Under the pieces are notes generated by a model that saw only the letters and a program-made list of their open reading frames with translations, was not told the DNA's origin and made no database searches. Shown piece after piece: positions 8,815 through 17,470 of a stretch of DNA of 64,000 nucleotides. This DNA comes from Actinopolymorpha cephalotaxi (GTDB lineage Bacteria > Actinomycetota > Actinomycetes > Propionibacteriales > Actinopolymorphaceae): contig NZ_JACBZA010000001.1 in NCBI RefSeq assembly GCF_013408535.1, positions 6,780,850-6,844,849 on the forward strand, written 5' to 3'. The position numbers were made by a program, and so were the translations under genes. Numbering within the stretch: the stretch's first letter is position 1; each line of letters begins with the position of its first letter.

Positions 8815-9243
8815 ATGAAGGTCCGGTCCATCGGCCCCCTCGGCGACTACCTGCGGGAGCAGCGACGCAACGCCGAGCTATCCCTGCGGCAGCTCGCCGA
8901 CCTCGCCGGGGTGTCCAATCCCTACCTCAGCCAGATCGAGCGCGGTGTGCGCAAACCCTCCGCCGAAGTGCTCCAGCAGCTTGCCAAGGCGCTGCGGGTG
9001 TCCGCGGAGGTTCTCTACGTCCGGGCCGGACTGCTCGACCCCACAGAGGGTGACGGCGAGCAGGACATTTCGGTCGAGATGGCCATTCACGCCGACCCAA
9101 TTCTCTCGGTACGCCAGAAGCGGGTCCTGCTCGACATCTACTCGTCGTTTCGCCGTGAGGCCGACGAGGAAGAGACCAGTGAGCCGGAACGCGAGAGCAC
9201 TACCCAGAACCGGGCTGTACGTCACGCCCGTCAGGAGGACTGA
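8815..9243 (+). CDS. XRE-type HTH regulator (Rv0474-like by synteny)
   Basis: This is a 142-residue protein. Residues ~10-65 form a Cro/CI-type helix-turn-helix (LREQRRNAELSLRQLADLAG, then VSNPYLSQIERG). The rest is acidic and helical. It is followed 1 bp later by the HBHA-like gene, so the two are probably one operon. The order HTH, HBHA, DUF2516 matches Rv0474-Rv0476 of M. tuberculosis. The nearby inverted repeat at 8783-8802 suggests autoregulation. Confidence 0.88.
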   Translation: MKVRSIGPLGDYLREQRRNAELSLRQLADLAGVSNPYLSQIERGVRKPSAEVLQQLAKALRVSAEVLYVRAGLLDPTEGDGEQDISVEMAIHADPILSVRQKRVLLDIYSSFRREADEEETSEPERESTTQNRAVRHARQED

Positions 9244-9244
9244 C

Positions 9245-10006
9245 ATGCCCCGCACCACTCGCAACAAGAACATGAACGAGACCATCACCCCGCTCTACGT
9301 CCTGGCCGGTGCCGGCGACCTGGCGGTGGAGAAGATCCGGGAGATCTCCAAGCTGGCCTCCAGCAGGATCTCCTCCCTGGAGACCACCGACCCGGCCGAG
9401 GTGTCCGACCGCATGCAGGTGCGGATCGAAGAGGGCGCCGACACCCTGGGCGTGGTGCTGCGCAGCGCCACCAGCGACATTCGCGAGCAGGCCAAGGGCA
9501 TCTCCGGCCGCGCGCAGTCGGCCATGCAGGCGATGTGGATGTCGGCCGGCGACGCCTACGACGACCTGATCGAACGCGGTGAGGGCGTCGTGAGCCACCT
9601 GCGCGGCCAGAACGGCCGGACGATCCAGCGCACCGCCGCCGGCGCGCGTGGCGGCCGGACCACCGCGGCCAAGAAGGCGAGCCGTTCGGCCACCAAGGCC
9701 ACCGGCACCTCGGCGACCGCGAAGAAGTCGGCCAAGAAGTCGGCGAAGAAGTCGGCCAGCCGTACGACCACGCAGTCCGCGTCCAAGTCGACGCGCGCCG
9801 CGAGTAAGTCGACCACCCGGAAGCGGGCGGCGGCGAGCAAGGGCCGCGCCAACTCCTCGGGCTCGGCCAACAGCCGCAAGTCCACGACCAGCGCGTCGAA
9901 GTCCGCGCCTGCCGGTGCGGCCCGCCCGGCGAGCAGCAACACCTCGACGGGGACGACCACGGCCAGCACGTCGTCGACCACTCCCAACAGCACCACCAGC
10001 AGCTGA
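9245..10006 (+). CDS. HBHA-like protein with Lys/Ala/Ser/Thr-rich tail
   Basis: This 253-residue protein has two parts. The first ~110 residues are a predicted coiled coil beginning after TPLYVLAGAGDLAVEKIREI, as in heparin-binding haemagglutinin. From ~residue 125 the chain is low-complexity: AKK/SAKK/TKS repeats that make it strongly basic, then a Ser/Thr/Asn-rich end. In mycobacteria the lysine-rich tail of HBHA binds sulfated glycans and is methylated; here it may bind polyanions or DNA, as similar histone-H1-like tails do. There is no signal peptide. Assignment rests on architecture and synteny with Rv0475. Confidence 0.72.
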   Translation: MPRTTRNKNMNETITPLYVLAGAGDLAVEKIREISKLASSRISSLETTDPAEVSDRMQVRIEEGADTLGVVLRSATSDIREQAKGISGRAQSAMQAMWMSAGDAYDDLIERGEGVVSHLRGQNGRTIQRTAAGARGGRTTAAKKASRSATKATGTSATAKKSAKKSAKKSASRTTTQSASKSTRAASKSTTRKRAAASKGRANSSGSANSRKSTTSASKSAPAGAARPASSNTSTGTTTASTSSTTPNSTTSS

Positions 10007-10041
10007 GCACGTAGCGGCTGAACCTCCCGTCCGGCGGGCGG

Positions 10042-10077
10042 ACGCGGGTGGTGTCTCGGGGCGGACACCACCCGCGT
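10042..10077 (+). terminator. Strong hairpin after the HBHA-like gene
   Basis: A perfect 14-bp stem (10042-10055 with 10064-10077) around an 8-nt loop, 36 bp after the stop codon. It closes the HTH-HBHA unit. Confidence 0.85.
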
Positions 10078-10138
10078 GCTCAGTACGCCCACGCCCCTGC
10101 CGACCGTGCGCGGTCGAGTCCTGCTCAGAGCGGGATCC

Positions 10139-10180
10139 GCGGCATCCGGGCCATCTGTGGCATCCGGGGCATCTGAGGTG
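10139..10180 (+). repeat. Short tandem of GGCATCCGGG-type units
   Basis: Three imperfect copies of a ~14-17-nt word (GGCATCCGGGCCATCT, GGCATCCGGGGCATCT and a decayed third). Probably a slippage or micro-duplication product; no function seen. Confidence 0.55.
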
Positions 10181-10309
10181 TCCAGGGCTTCGAGGCCCTT
10201 TCGCCCTCCTCGCGTCCCCTCGTCACGCGATCGGGGTGCCGTTCCTTCGGTCGGACGCGCCCGGTCCGGCAGCCGCCACCGGGGGCGTCCGGCGGTTACC
10301 CTCGGGGGT

Positions 10310-10639
10310 GTGTACGCACCCACCACGATCGTCGGCTACCTCACGATCGCGCTCTGGCTCATCCTGTTGGTCATGAAGGCGTTCGCTCTGGGTGACGCCG
10401 TGATGCGGCCGGCGCAGGCGTTCCCGGCCGTCGACAAGCAGACCAAGCCGCTCTGGCTGATCCTCACCGGCCTCGCCCTGCTGATCCACCTCATCCCGCA
10501 GTTCGGGTCGCCGATCGGCCTGCTGAACATCGCCGGCACGGTCGCAGCGGCCGTCTACCTCGTCGGTGTCCGGCCTGCCGTCCGCGAGGTGGGCGGCGGC
10601 AGGGGTGGCCGGGGCGGCGGATCCTCCGGCGGCTGGTGA
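10310..10639 (+). CDS. DUF2516 small membrane protein (Rv0476-like)
   Basis: This 109-residue protein has three hydrophobic segments: ~residues 8-28, 45-62 and 68-88. It ends in a Gly/Arg-rich cytoplasmic tail. DUF2516 proteins are small actinobacterial membrane proteins of unknown function, found next to HBHA. The start is GTG 10310. Its TGA overlaps the GTG of the downstream hydrolase by 4 bp, indicating translational coupling. Confidence 0.8.
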   Translation: MYAPTTIVGYLTIALWLILLVMKAFALGDAVMRPAQAFPAVDKQTKPLWLILTGLALLIHLIPQFGSPIGLLNIAGTVAAAVYLVGVRPAVREVGGGRGGRGGGSSGGW

Positions 10640-11472
10640 CCGCCCCGGACGACGATGCCCGCCTGCCGTACGTCCTGACCGGCGCGGGCCGTCCCACCAC
10701 CGTCTTCGCCCCCGGGCTCGGCGGCTCCGTCGAGCAGACCCGGCCGTTCGGCAGCGGGGTGCGGGGCACCCGGGCGTTCCTCGACCACGACGAGGACGAC
10801 GCTGCGCAGAGCCTCACCTACGCCGACCTGGCCGCCGACGTGCGCGGGGTCGCCGACGGCACCGGGGCGACCCGCGCGGTCGGCGTCTCCCTCGGAGCGG
10901 GCGCGATCCTGCAGCTGCTGGCCGCGACACCGGACCGGTTCGAATGCGCCGTCCTGGTGCTGCCGGCCGCCCTGGACCGCCCTCGCCCCGCACTGGTGGC
11001 CGCTCGGATGCGGGCCGCGGCCGAGAAGGCCGACCGTGGTGACGTCGAAGCCGTGGCCGCGGCGCTGCGGGACCTCCAGCCCGCTGCAGTCCGTGACCGT
11101 CCCGACGTCGTGGCCTGGTCCCGGGACCGCGCACAGGTGCTGGCGGGCCCGGCGTTCGCGCGGGTGCTGCGGGCGTTCGCCGACCAGCGGCCGCTCGCCG
11201 ACCGCGGCGTACTCGCCCACTGCACGGCACCGGTCCTGGTGGTCGGCCAGGAAGGCGACGACGCCCATCCGGCACCCGTCGCGCGGGAGACGGCGGCGGC
11301 ACTTCCGAACGCGGAACTCGTGGTGTTCCCGCCCGGCGGCCTGCTCTGGGAGTACCGGGCGCGGACCCGTGCGCGGATCAGCGGGTTCCTCAACGGCACA
11401 GCCGAGGTGGATGCCGAGGTGGATGCCGAGGTGGACGTCGACGGGCCCGGCGTTGTCGGTGACCTCCCGTAG
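10636..11472 (+). CDS. Alpha/beta-hydrolase fold protein
   Basis: This 278-residue protein has the alpha/beta-hydrolase plan. The nucleophile elbow GVSLGAGAIL supplies the catalytic Ser, an oxyanion strand is at TVFAPGLGGSVEQT, and a late Asp is in VVGQEGDDAHPAP. The expected C-terminal catalytic His is not obvious, since the segment is short and ends in three repeats of a 12-nt unit encoding AEVD. The start is GTG 10636, overlapping the DUF2516 stop. Substrate is unknown. Confidence 0.75.
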   Translation: MTAPDDDARLPYVLTGAGRPTTVFAPGLGGSVEQTRPFGSGVRGTRAFLDHDEDDAAQSLTYADLAADVRGVADGTGATRAVGVSLGAGAILQLLAATPDRFECAVLVLPAALDRPRPALVAARMRAAAEKADRGDVEAVAAALRDLQPAAVRDRPDVVAWSRDRAQVLAGPAFARVLRAFADQRPLADRGVLAHCTAPVLVVGQEGDDAHPAPVARETAAALPNAELVVFPPGGLLWEYRARTRARISGFLNGTAEVDAEVDAEVDVDGPGVVGDLP

Positions 11473-11481
11473 CGTGTGCGC

Positions 11482-12237
11482 ATGACCACAGCCGACTTCG
11501 ACCGCCACGGGCGCACGCACCGGCTCGAGCTCACCGACCAGAGCGTCCGGGAGTGGGACGCCACCGTTCTCGCCGCCGGCGCCGAGGACGGCATCGTGCT
11601 CGACCGGTCGGCGTTCTATCCCGGTGGCGGCGGCCAGCCACCCGATGAGGGCGTGCTGCTGTGGGGCGGCGTGCGCACCCGGATCGTCGGTGTGCGCAAG
11701 GGCGACGACCTCGCCCTGCTCCCGCACGAGGACGACCCGATCCCGCCGGTCGGCACGTCCGTGCGCGGTGCGCTGGAAGACGTACGCCGCACCTCGTTGA
11801 TGCGCACCCACTCAGCACTCCACCTGCTCGGCGGCGTGGTGTTCCGCGACTTCGGAGCCCTGATCACCGGGTCCAACATGAACCCCCTCGAGGGGCGGCT
11901 GGACTTCAACCTGGACACCTTGCCCGAGGGGTTCCGCGACCGGATCACCGAGGCGGCCAACACCGAGGTGGCCGCCGACCGGGCGATCGAGGTGCGCGTG
12001 CTGCCGCGGGCGGAGGCGTTCGCGTTGCCCGACATCATCCGCACCGCCACCAACCTCGTTCCCGCCGACGTGGAGGTGGTCCGGTTGGTCGACATCACCG
12101 GTCTGGACGTCCAGGCCGACGCCGGCACCCACGTGGCGTCGACGCGGAGCATCGGCGAGATCGAGATCGCGAAGGTGGAGAACAAGGGCCGCGGCTTCCG
12201 CCGGGTGCGGCTGCGGCTGCGCCCCGACCAGGCCTGA
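11482..12237 (+). CDS. AlaX-type alanyl-tRNA editing protein with an altered zinc ligand
   Basis: This 251-residue protein matches the free-standing editing domain of alanyl-tRNA synthetase: FYPGGGGQPPD near the N-terminus, the zinc motif HSALHLL (HxxxH), and VDITGLDVQADAGTHV near the C-terminus. The family normally has CGGTH at the last site; here the Cys is Asp (DAGTH), leaving three His and one Asp as candidate ligands. It should clear Ser or Gly from tRNA-Ala. The start is ATG 11482. The stop lies inside a 16-bp tandem repeat. Confidence 0.85.
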   Translation: MTTADFDRHGRTHRLELTDQSVREWDATVLAAGAEDGIVLDRSAFYPGGGGQPPDEGVLLWGGVRTRIVGVRKGDDLALLPHEDDPIPPVGTSVRGALEDVRRTSLMRTHSALHLLGGVVFRDFGALITGSNMNPLEGRLDFNLDTLPEGFRDRITEAANTEVAADRAIEVRVLPRAEAFALPDIIRTATNLVPADVEVVRLVDITGLDVQADAGTHVASTRSIGEIEIAKVENKGRGFRRVRLRLRPDQA

Positions 12238-12295
12238 GGAGACCGAGGCCTGAGGAGACCGAGGCCTGAGGAGACCGAGGCAGAGGAGATCGAGG
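12233..12295 (+). repeat. 16-bp tandem repeat across the stop codon of the AlaX gene
   Basis: Unit CCTGAGGAGACCGAGG occurs three times in perfect tandem (12233-12248, 12249-12264, 12265-12280), followed by a decayed fourth copy. The first unit contains the TGA stop, so every unit repeats a stop in that frame. Confidence 0.9.
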
Positions 12296-12387
12296 CGTGG
12301 AGATCGCGGCGTGGTGATGGTGGCTTGGTGATCGCCGAGACCGGCGTCCCCCCACGGCCGGGCAATAATGGGCCACGGGGGAACGCC

Positions 12388-12852
12388 ATGACCGAGCATC
12401 CGAGGCCTCCGGTGCCGACGGAGGAGCGCCACCTCCCGGAGGTGGACGCGGGACGGCTGTGGGCCGGTGGCCTGGCCACCGCGCTGGTGGCGGCGCTGAT
12501 CGTGATCGTCGCCGCGTTCGTCATCCAGGCGTTCGTCACCATTCCGGTCGTACCACCCCTGGGTGCCACGCACCTGGGCGACATGGTGACTCTCGCGTAC
12601 GCCCTGCTGGCGGCCCTGGCCGCGATCGCCGCCACCGGGCTGCTGCACGTGCTCCTGGTGGCCACTCCGCGCCCGCTGCTGTTCTTCTCCTGGATCGTGG
12701 CGCTCACCACCGTCGTCGCGGTGGTCACGCCGTTCCTGGCCGCCGCGACCCGCAACAGTCAACTCGTCACAGCCGCCATCAACCTGGTGGTCGGTATCGC
12801 CATCCTGTCGCTGCTGAACGGCGTCGGGCTTAGTGCTGTGAGGCGCCCGTGA
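12388..12852 (+). CDS. Four-TM membrane protein (DUF6069-like)
   Basis: This 154-residue protein has an N-terminal cytoplasmic Pro/Glu-rich stretch and four membrane helices at about residues 25-48, 68-92, 96-118 and 124-145. The layout resembles the DUF6069 family of actinobacterial membrane proteins; function unknown. ATG 12388 was chosen because it follows a GGGG ribosome-binding stretch. Its TGA overlaps the GTG of the macrodomain gene by 4 bp. Confidence 0.7.
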   Translation: MTEHPRPPVPTEERHLPEVDAGRLWAGGLATALVAALIVIVAAFVIQAFVTIPVVPPLGATHLGDMVTLAYALLAALAAIAATGLLHVLLVATPRPLLFFSWIVALTTVVAVVTPFLAAATRNSQLVTAAINLVVGIAILSLLNGVGLSAVRRP

Positions 12853-13394
12853 GTCCCCGTGTCGTACTCCTCGAAGGTGACATCACCGCCCAGTCGGTCG
12901 ATGTGGTGGTGAACGCCGCCAACTCCGCGATGCGCGGTGGCGGAGGCGTCGACGGGGCGATCCACCGGGCCGGCGGGCCGGACATCCTGGCCGACTGCGT
13001 GCGGCTGTTCCCCGACGGTCTCGCCGTGGGCGGCGCCGGTGCGACGACGGCCGGCAACCTGCCCGCCCGCTGGGTGGTGCACGTCGTCGGCCCCAACTGG
13101 AACGCCGGCCAGCGCGACCGCGGCCTGCTGGCCTCCTGCTACCGCAACGCGCTCGGTGTGGCGGACGACCTCGGCGCGGAGACGGTCGCGTTCCCGGCGA
13201 TCTCGGCGGGCATCTTCGGCTGGCCGCTCGACGACGCGGCGCGGACCGCGCTCCAGGTGGTCCGCGAGACCCCCACGCGGGTCGTGGAGGCGAGGTTCGT
13301 GTTGTTCACGACGGCGGTGTTCGGTGCGTTCTCCCAGGCGCTGGGCGCGGCCTCGGCGGGCGGGCACCCGACCGGTTCGGACACCGGGGAATGA
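12849..13394 (+). CDS. Macrodomain ADP-ribose / O-acetyl-ADP-ribose hydrolase
   Basis: This 181-residue protein is a single macrodomain. It opens [29 protein letters not shown], which contains the ADP-ribose-binding Asp and the Asn/Gly-rich loop. The second phosphate-binding loop is [11 protein letters not shown]. These enzymes remove ADP-ribose from proteins or deacetylate O-acetyl-ADP-ribose. The start is GTG 12849 overlapping the upstream membrane-protein gene, and the stop overlaps the ATG of mshA, so three genes are translationally coupled. Confidence 0.9.
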   Translation: MSPRVVLLEGDITAQSVDVVVNAANSAMRGGGGVDGAIHRAGGPDILADCVRLFPDGLAVGGAGATTAGNLPARWVVHVVGPNWNAGQRDRGLLASCYRNALGVADDLGAETVAFPAISAGIFGWPLDDAARTALQVVRETPTRVVEARFVLFTTAVFGAFSQALGAASAGGHPTGSDTGE

Positions 13395-14764
13395 CCCGGC
13401 GGCGGCCGGGGGTTGCAATGGATCAGGCCGGCCGTGCCGCCGGCCGTGATCGGGAGCCGGGTCGCCGGCGGAGGAGGTGCGTCGGGGTGCGCCACGGATC
13501 CGTGCCCAGGCGGGTGGCGATGCTGAGCGTGCACACCTCGCCGCTGGACCAGCCGGGCACCGGCGACGCGGGCGGTATGAACGTCTATGTCGTCGAGCTC
13601 GCCCGCCGGATGGCGGCGCTGGACATCGAGGTGGAGATCTTCACCCGGGCGACCAGCAGTGACCAGCCGCCGATCGTGGAGGCCGAGCCGGGCGTACGGG
13701 TCCGGCACGTGGTCGCGGGTCCGTTCGCGGGCCTGGCCAAGGACGAGCTGCCCGCGCAGCTGTGCGCGTTCGCCCGCGGTGTGCTGCGTACCGAGGCGGC
13801 CCACGACCTGGGGTGGTACGACCTGATCCACTCCCACTACTGGCTGTCCGGGCAGGTCGGTGCGCTGGCGAAGGAACGCTGGGGCGTCCCGCTGGTGCAC
13901 TCCATGCACACCATGGCCAAGGTCAAGAACGCCCAGCTCGCCAAGGGTGACCGGCCCGAGCCCCGGGCCCGGGTGATCGGCGAGGAGCAGGTGGTGGAGG
14001 CGGCGGACTGGCTGGTCGCCAACACCGACGAGGAGGCCCGCCAGCTGATCGAGCTGTACGACGCGGACCCGGCGGGTGTGGTCACCGTCAACCCCGGCGT
14101 CGACCTGGACGTCTTCGCCCCCGGCGACACCCGGGCCGCCCGGCGTGAGCTCGGCCTGCCCGAGGACGCCGCGGTGCTGATGTTCGCCGGTCGGATCCAG
14201 CCGCTGAAGGCGCCGGACGTGCTGGTGCGCGCGACCGCCGAGCTGCTGCGCGCCCGGCCCGAGCTGCGGCGGCGCCTCGTGGTCGCGGTCGTGGGCGGCC
14301 CGAGCGGATCGGGTACGTCCGCGCCGGGCAAGCTCGCCCGGCTGGCCCGCGACCTCGGCCTGGCCGACGTGGTGCGGTTCGTGCCGCCGGTCCGGCAGGC
14401 GGAGCTGGCCCGGTGGTACCACGCGGCGACCCTGGTGGCCGTTCCGTCGTACAACGAGTCCTTCGGGCTGGTCGCACTCGAGGCGCAGGCCTGCGGCACC
14501 CCGGTGGTGGCGGCCGCCACCGGGGGCCTGCTGACCGCGGTGGCCGACGACGTCTCCGGGGCGCTGGTCGACGGCCACGACCCGCGCCGGTGGGCCCGGG
14601 TGCTGGAGGGTCTGCTCGACGACTCCGACCGGCTCGCCCGGCTGGGTGCGGGCGGCGTACGCCACGCGCAGGGGTTCGGCTGGGCGGTGACGGCGGCGCG
14701 GATGCTCGACGTCTACTCCGCGGCACTCGCCCGACCCGAACGCAGGGTCAGCATGCTCCGCTGA
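13391..14764 (+). CDS. mshA: D-inositol-3-phosphate glycosyltransferase, mycothiol biosynthesis
   Basis: This GT4 glycosyltransferase makes the first intermediate of mycothiol by transferring GlcNAc from UDP-GlcNAc to 1L-myo-inositol-1-phosphate. Markers are [20 protein letters not shown] at the acceptor site, [21 protein letters not shown], and the donor-site EX7E in [19 protein letters not shown]. The length from ATG 13391 is 457 residues, with a basic ~35-residue extension before the conserved core. GTG 13484 would give a more typical N-terminus. Synteny with the next two plus-strand genes (YbjN, gpm) matches mycobacterial mshA-Rv0487-gpm1. Confidence 0.95.
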   Translation: MTRRRPGVAMDQAGRAAGRDREPGRRRRRCVGVRHGSVPRRVAMLSVHTSPLDQPGTGDAGGMNVYVVELARRMAALDIEVEIFTRATSSDQPPIVEAEPGVRVRHVVAGPFAGLAKDELPAQLCAFARGVLRTEAAHDLGWYDLIHSHYWLSGQVGALAKERWGVPLVHSMHTMAKVKNAQLAKGDRPEPRARVIGEEQVVEAADWLVANTDEEARQLIELYDADPAGVVTVNPGVDLDVFAPGDTRAARRELGLPEDAAVLMFAGRIQPLKAPDVLVRATAELLRARPELRRRLVVAVVGGPSGSGTSAPGKLARLARDLGLADVVRFVPPVRQAELARWYHAATLVAVPSYNESFGLVALEAQACGTPVVAAATGGLLTAVADDVSGALVDGHDPRRWARVLEGLLDDSDRLARLGAGGVRHAQGFGWAVTAARMLDVYSAALARPERRVSMLR

Positions 14765-14801
14765 TCGCCGGCCCGCCCCACCGCGCGGATACGGTGGGCG
14801 G

Positions 14802-15305
14802 GTGAGTGACGATCCCGCCGCCGTGATCCGGGCGACCCTCGCCGACCTGGGCGTCGAGGCCGAGGAGCCGCGCCCCGGCTCGTTCGTGGTGCAGTTGCCC
14901 GGCGAACGCAAGCTGCGCACCACGTGTGTGCTGGACGTGGGCGAGCAGGCGGTGACCGTGCACGCGTTCGTCGCCCGCCGCCCGGACGAGAACCACGAGG
15001 GCGTCTACCGCTACCTGCTCGAACGCAACCTGCGGTTGTACGGCGTGGCGTTCGCGATCGACCATCTGGGCGACATCCACCTCACCGGCAAGCTGGCGTT
15101 GACAGCCGTCACGCCCGAGGAGATCGACCGGATCCTCGGCACGGTGCTGGACGCCGCCGACTCCTCGTTCAACCAGTTGCTCGAACTCGGCTTCGCCGGC
15201 GCGATCCGCCGCGAGTGGGAATGGCGTACGTCGCGGGGTGAGTCGACGGCCAACCTGGCGGCGTTCCGCCATCTGCTCCCCGACCGGCTTCCGGACGGGG
15301 AGTAG
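14802..15305 (+). CDS. YbjN-domain protein (Rv0487-like)
   Basis: This 167-residue acidic cytoplasmic protein has the YbjN / type-III-chaperone-like fold pattern, with alternating strands and the segment ENHEGVYRYLLERNLRLYGVAFAI. The family is common in actinobacteria and its exact role is unknown. The start is GTG 14802, 37 bp after mshA, so co-transcription is likely. It keeps the mycobacterial order mshA-YbjN-gpm, except that a reversed thioesterase gene is inserted before gpm. Confidence 0.85.
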   Translation: MSDDPAAVIRATLADLGVEAEEPRPGSFVVQLPGERKLRTTCVLDVGEQAVTVHAFVARRPDENHEGVYRYLLERNLRLYGVAFAIDHLGDIHLTGKLALTAVTPEEIDRILGTVLDAADSSFNQLLELGFAGAIRREWEWRTSRGESTANLAAFRHLLPDRLPDGE

Positions 15306-15325
15306 ACCCTGGCTTCCGCAGGCCC

Positions 15326-15787
15326 TCAGGTTCCGGGCCGATCCACCGTGGCAATCGTTCCCTGGGCGACCGCGCACAGGGTCGGCGTACCGGCGTCGTC
15401 GCGGGCCGACACGTCGCAGCGCACCACCGCGAGCCGGCGTCCGCCGTTGACCACGGTCGCCACCGCCGCCAGCCGCGCACCCTCCGCGGGCCGGAGGTAG
15501 TTGATCGAGAACCCGACGGTGGTCACCGCCGGGCCGAGCACCGAACCACCGGCGAAGGTCATCGCGTTGTCGGCGAGATAGCTGACCACGCCGCCGTGGG
15601 CGTGGCCGTACTGCTGCAGCAGGCGGGGGCCGAGCGGGAGGGAGAGCTCGGCCAGACCCGGCCGGAAGGTGTCCAGCCGGGCCTCGAGCAGCAGGCTGAA
15701 CGACTGGGCGGCGAGCAGTTCGCGGCCGAGCCGGAGGAGCGCCTCGGGGTCTTCGGGGAGGTCGTCGGGGAGTGAGGGAGCGGTCAC
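15326..15787 (-). CDS. PaaI-type hotdog-fold thioesterase
   Basis: This 153-residue protein has the hotdog signature [20 protein letters not shown], with the Gly-Gly and Asp of the PaaI acyl-CoA thioesterase active site, then [11 protein letters not shown] and [17 protein letters not shown]. It would hydrolyse acyl- or aryl-CoA thioesters. It lies on the opposite strand between the YbjN gene and gpm, so it interrupts an otherwise conserved order. Confidence 0.85.
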   Translation of the reverse strand: MTAPSLPDDLPEDPEALLRLGRELLAAQSFSLLLEARLDTFRPGLAELSLPLGPRLLQQYGHAHGGVVSYLADNAMTFAGGSVLGPAVTTVGFSINYLRPAEGARLAAVATVVNGGRRLAVVRCDVSARDDAGTPTLCAVAQGTIATVDRPGT

Positions 15788-15849
15788 ACCGACCCAGTCA
15801 ACCGTTCCGGGGTGCGGCCCGCCCAGGAAGCGTCGGTAAAGTCGGGCCC

Positions 15850-16608
15850 ATGAGCGCAGCGCCGTACCGACTTGTCCTCCTCCGCCACGGCGAGAGCGAG
15901 TGGAACGCCAAGAACCTCTTCACCGGCTGGGTGGACGTCAACCTGTCCGCGACCGGCGAGGCGGAGGCACGCCGCGGCGGGGAACTGCTGCGCGAGCGTG
16001 CCCTGCTGCCCGACGTCGTGCACACCTCGGTGCTGCGCCGGGCGATCCGCACCGCCGAGATCGCGCTGGACACCTGCGACCGGCACTGGCTGCCGGTCCG
16101 CCGCAGCTGGCGGCTCAACGAGCGGCACTACGGCGCGCTGCAGGGCAAGGACAAGAAGCAGACGCTGGAGGAGTTCGGCGAGGAGCAGTTCATGATCTGG
16201 CGGCGGTCGTACAACACGCCGCCCCCGCCGATCGAGGACGCCTCGGAGTTCTCCCAGGCAGGCGACGCCCGTTACGCCGACCTTCCGCCGGAGATCCTGC
16301 CCCGCACCGAATGCCTGGCCGACGTGGTCGAGCGGATGCTGCCGTACTGGTACGACGCGATCATCCCCGACCTGCGGCGCGGGTCGACGGTCCTGGTGGC
16401 CGCGCACGGCAACTCCATCCGCGCCCTGGTCAAGCACCTGGACGGGATGAGCGACGAGGCCGTCGTGGGGCTGAACATCCCCACCGGTGTCCCGCTGCTG
16501 TACGAGCTCGACGACCGGATGCGGCCGACCAAGGTGGGCGGGGAGTATCTCGACCCGGCCGCGGCGGCCGCCGCGATCGAGGCGGTCAAGAACCAGGGCC
16601 GCCGCTGA
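15850..16608 (+). CDS. gpmA: 2,3-bisphosphoglycerate-dependent phosphoglycerate mutase
   Basis: This 252-residue cytoplasmic glycolytic enzyme interconverts 3- and 2-phosphoglycerate. It has the catalytic [10 protein letters not shown], the [12 protein letters not shown] segment and the second active-site His in [14 protein letters not shown], with the Glu in LNERHYG. The start is ATG 15850. A 13-bp perfect hairpin 56 bp after the stop is the likely terminator. Confidence 0.97.
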   Translation: MSAAPYRLVLLRHGESEWNAKNLFTGWVDVNLSATGEAEARRGGELLRERALLPDVVHTSVLRRAIRTAEIALDTCDRHWLPVRRSWRLNERHYGALQGKDKKQTLEEFGEEQFMIWRRSYNTPPPPIEDASEFSQAGDARYADLPPEILPRTECLADVVERMLPYWYDAIIPDLRRGSTVLVAAHGNSIRALVKHLDGMSDEAVVGLNIPTGVPLLYELDDRMRPTKVGGEYLDPAAAAAAIEAVKNQGRR

Positions 16609-17470
16609 TCGCCCGCCGGCCCTTCACCAGCCTGCAGATCACCAGCCAGATCACCAGCCCGCCGTCGGACCGGCAGCGAGAATCGTCGGACAAAGCTGCC
16701 GGTCCGACGTAACCGTGCATGCCACCGGGGAGTTGACAGTTTCGTACGACCCAAGGGGTGGTGAGCTCGCTCACGTCCATGATGTGGAAAGCGGTCGCGA
16801 GTTTCGCACGCCCCGGTTAGCCTTTTGTCATTCGCAGACGACGAAGCCTGCTTCCTTCTCTTCCTGGCCAACCCACAGCAGCAGTTGAGGTGCGTGCGCG
16901 CCATGTCAGCGTCACATCGGACGCTTCGCAGGACCCTTCCCCACCGACCCACAGTGCGGCGTTATCACCCGCACGTTCCCGCGTACTTCTTCCCGTCCAT
17001 TCTCTTGTGACAGGGACCCTCGGCACGGGCGCCTGAGAGCATTCGTGTGGAGAGGGAACGCCGGACCCTGTGGCGAGCTGTAGCCACCTGAGTGGGATCG
17101 TTTCCACAACCCGGACCCGCGAGACGACCTGACGCCTGCCGCGTCGCGGCTGGTGGCCGATCGTCGCGCCTGGCCCTGCCGTGTGCACCCGGATGGTGTG
17201 CCGTGGCGTGTCCGGGATGTGCCCGAAGGATCCTGTGCGGTCTGTTGCCCTGCCATGGAGTCCGCGACTTCCTCTCCCACACCTGCTCGAGATCGCGATC
17301 ACCTCGCCGTCGGCGGACGAGGTGCCCGACCATGCCGGCCCTGTTGATGATGTGACTTCCGACGTTCCGCCGTCGGCGGGAAAAGACCAATCGTGTTCTC
17401 TCTTGGGTCCCGGGCCGGGGCCCGGACCAGACCTGTCCTGCCCACACCGCGTTCGAACAGTTCGACGCCG
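16609..17470. other. Long intergenic region (~860 bp) upstream of the fused ABC exporter
   Basis: No open frame here has a recognisable product or a convincing ribosome-binding site. The first part holds the gpmA hairpin (16664-16708) and CACCAGCC-type short repeats. The remainder is less GC-rich than the flanking genes and may contain a long leader or a small RNA before the ABC gene. CTGAGAG at 17031 recalls a thi-box, but the rest of that motif is missing. Confidence 0.5.
16664..16708 (+). terminator. Hairpin after gpmA
   Basis: Perfect 13-bp arms (16664-16676 and 16696-16708, GTCGGACCGGCAG) around a 19-nt loop, 56 bp after the gpmA stop. Confidence 0.7.

Larger units (their letters stand above)
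10007..10309. other. Intergenic region with terminator and short direct repeats
   Basis: About 300 bp without a convincing gene. It contains a 14-bp perfect hairpin at 10042-10077 and a tandem of GGCATCCGGGGCATC-like words around 10139-10180. No promoter motif is clear before the DUF2516 start. Confidence 0.6.

Noticed and set aside
17025-17095. TPP (thi-box) riboswitch suggested by CTGAGAG
   Set aside because: The second conserved strand (ACCTGA...CTGG.TAATACCAGC) is absent and the downstream gene is an exporter not linked to thiamine.
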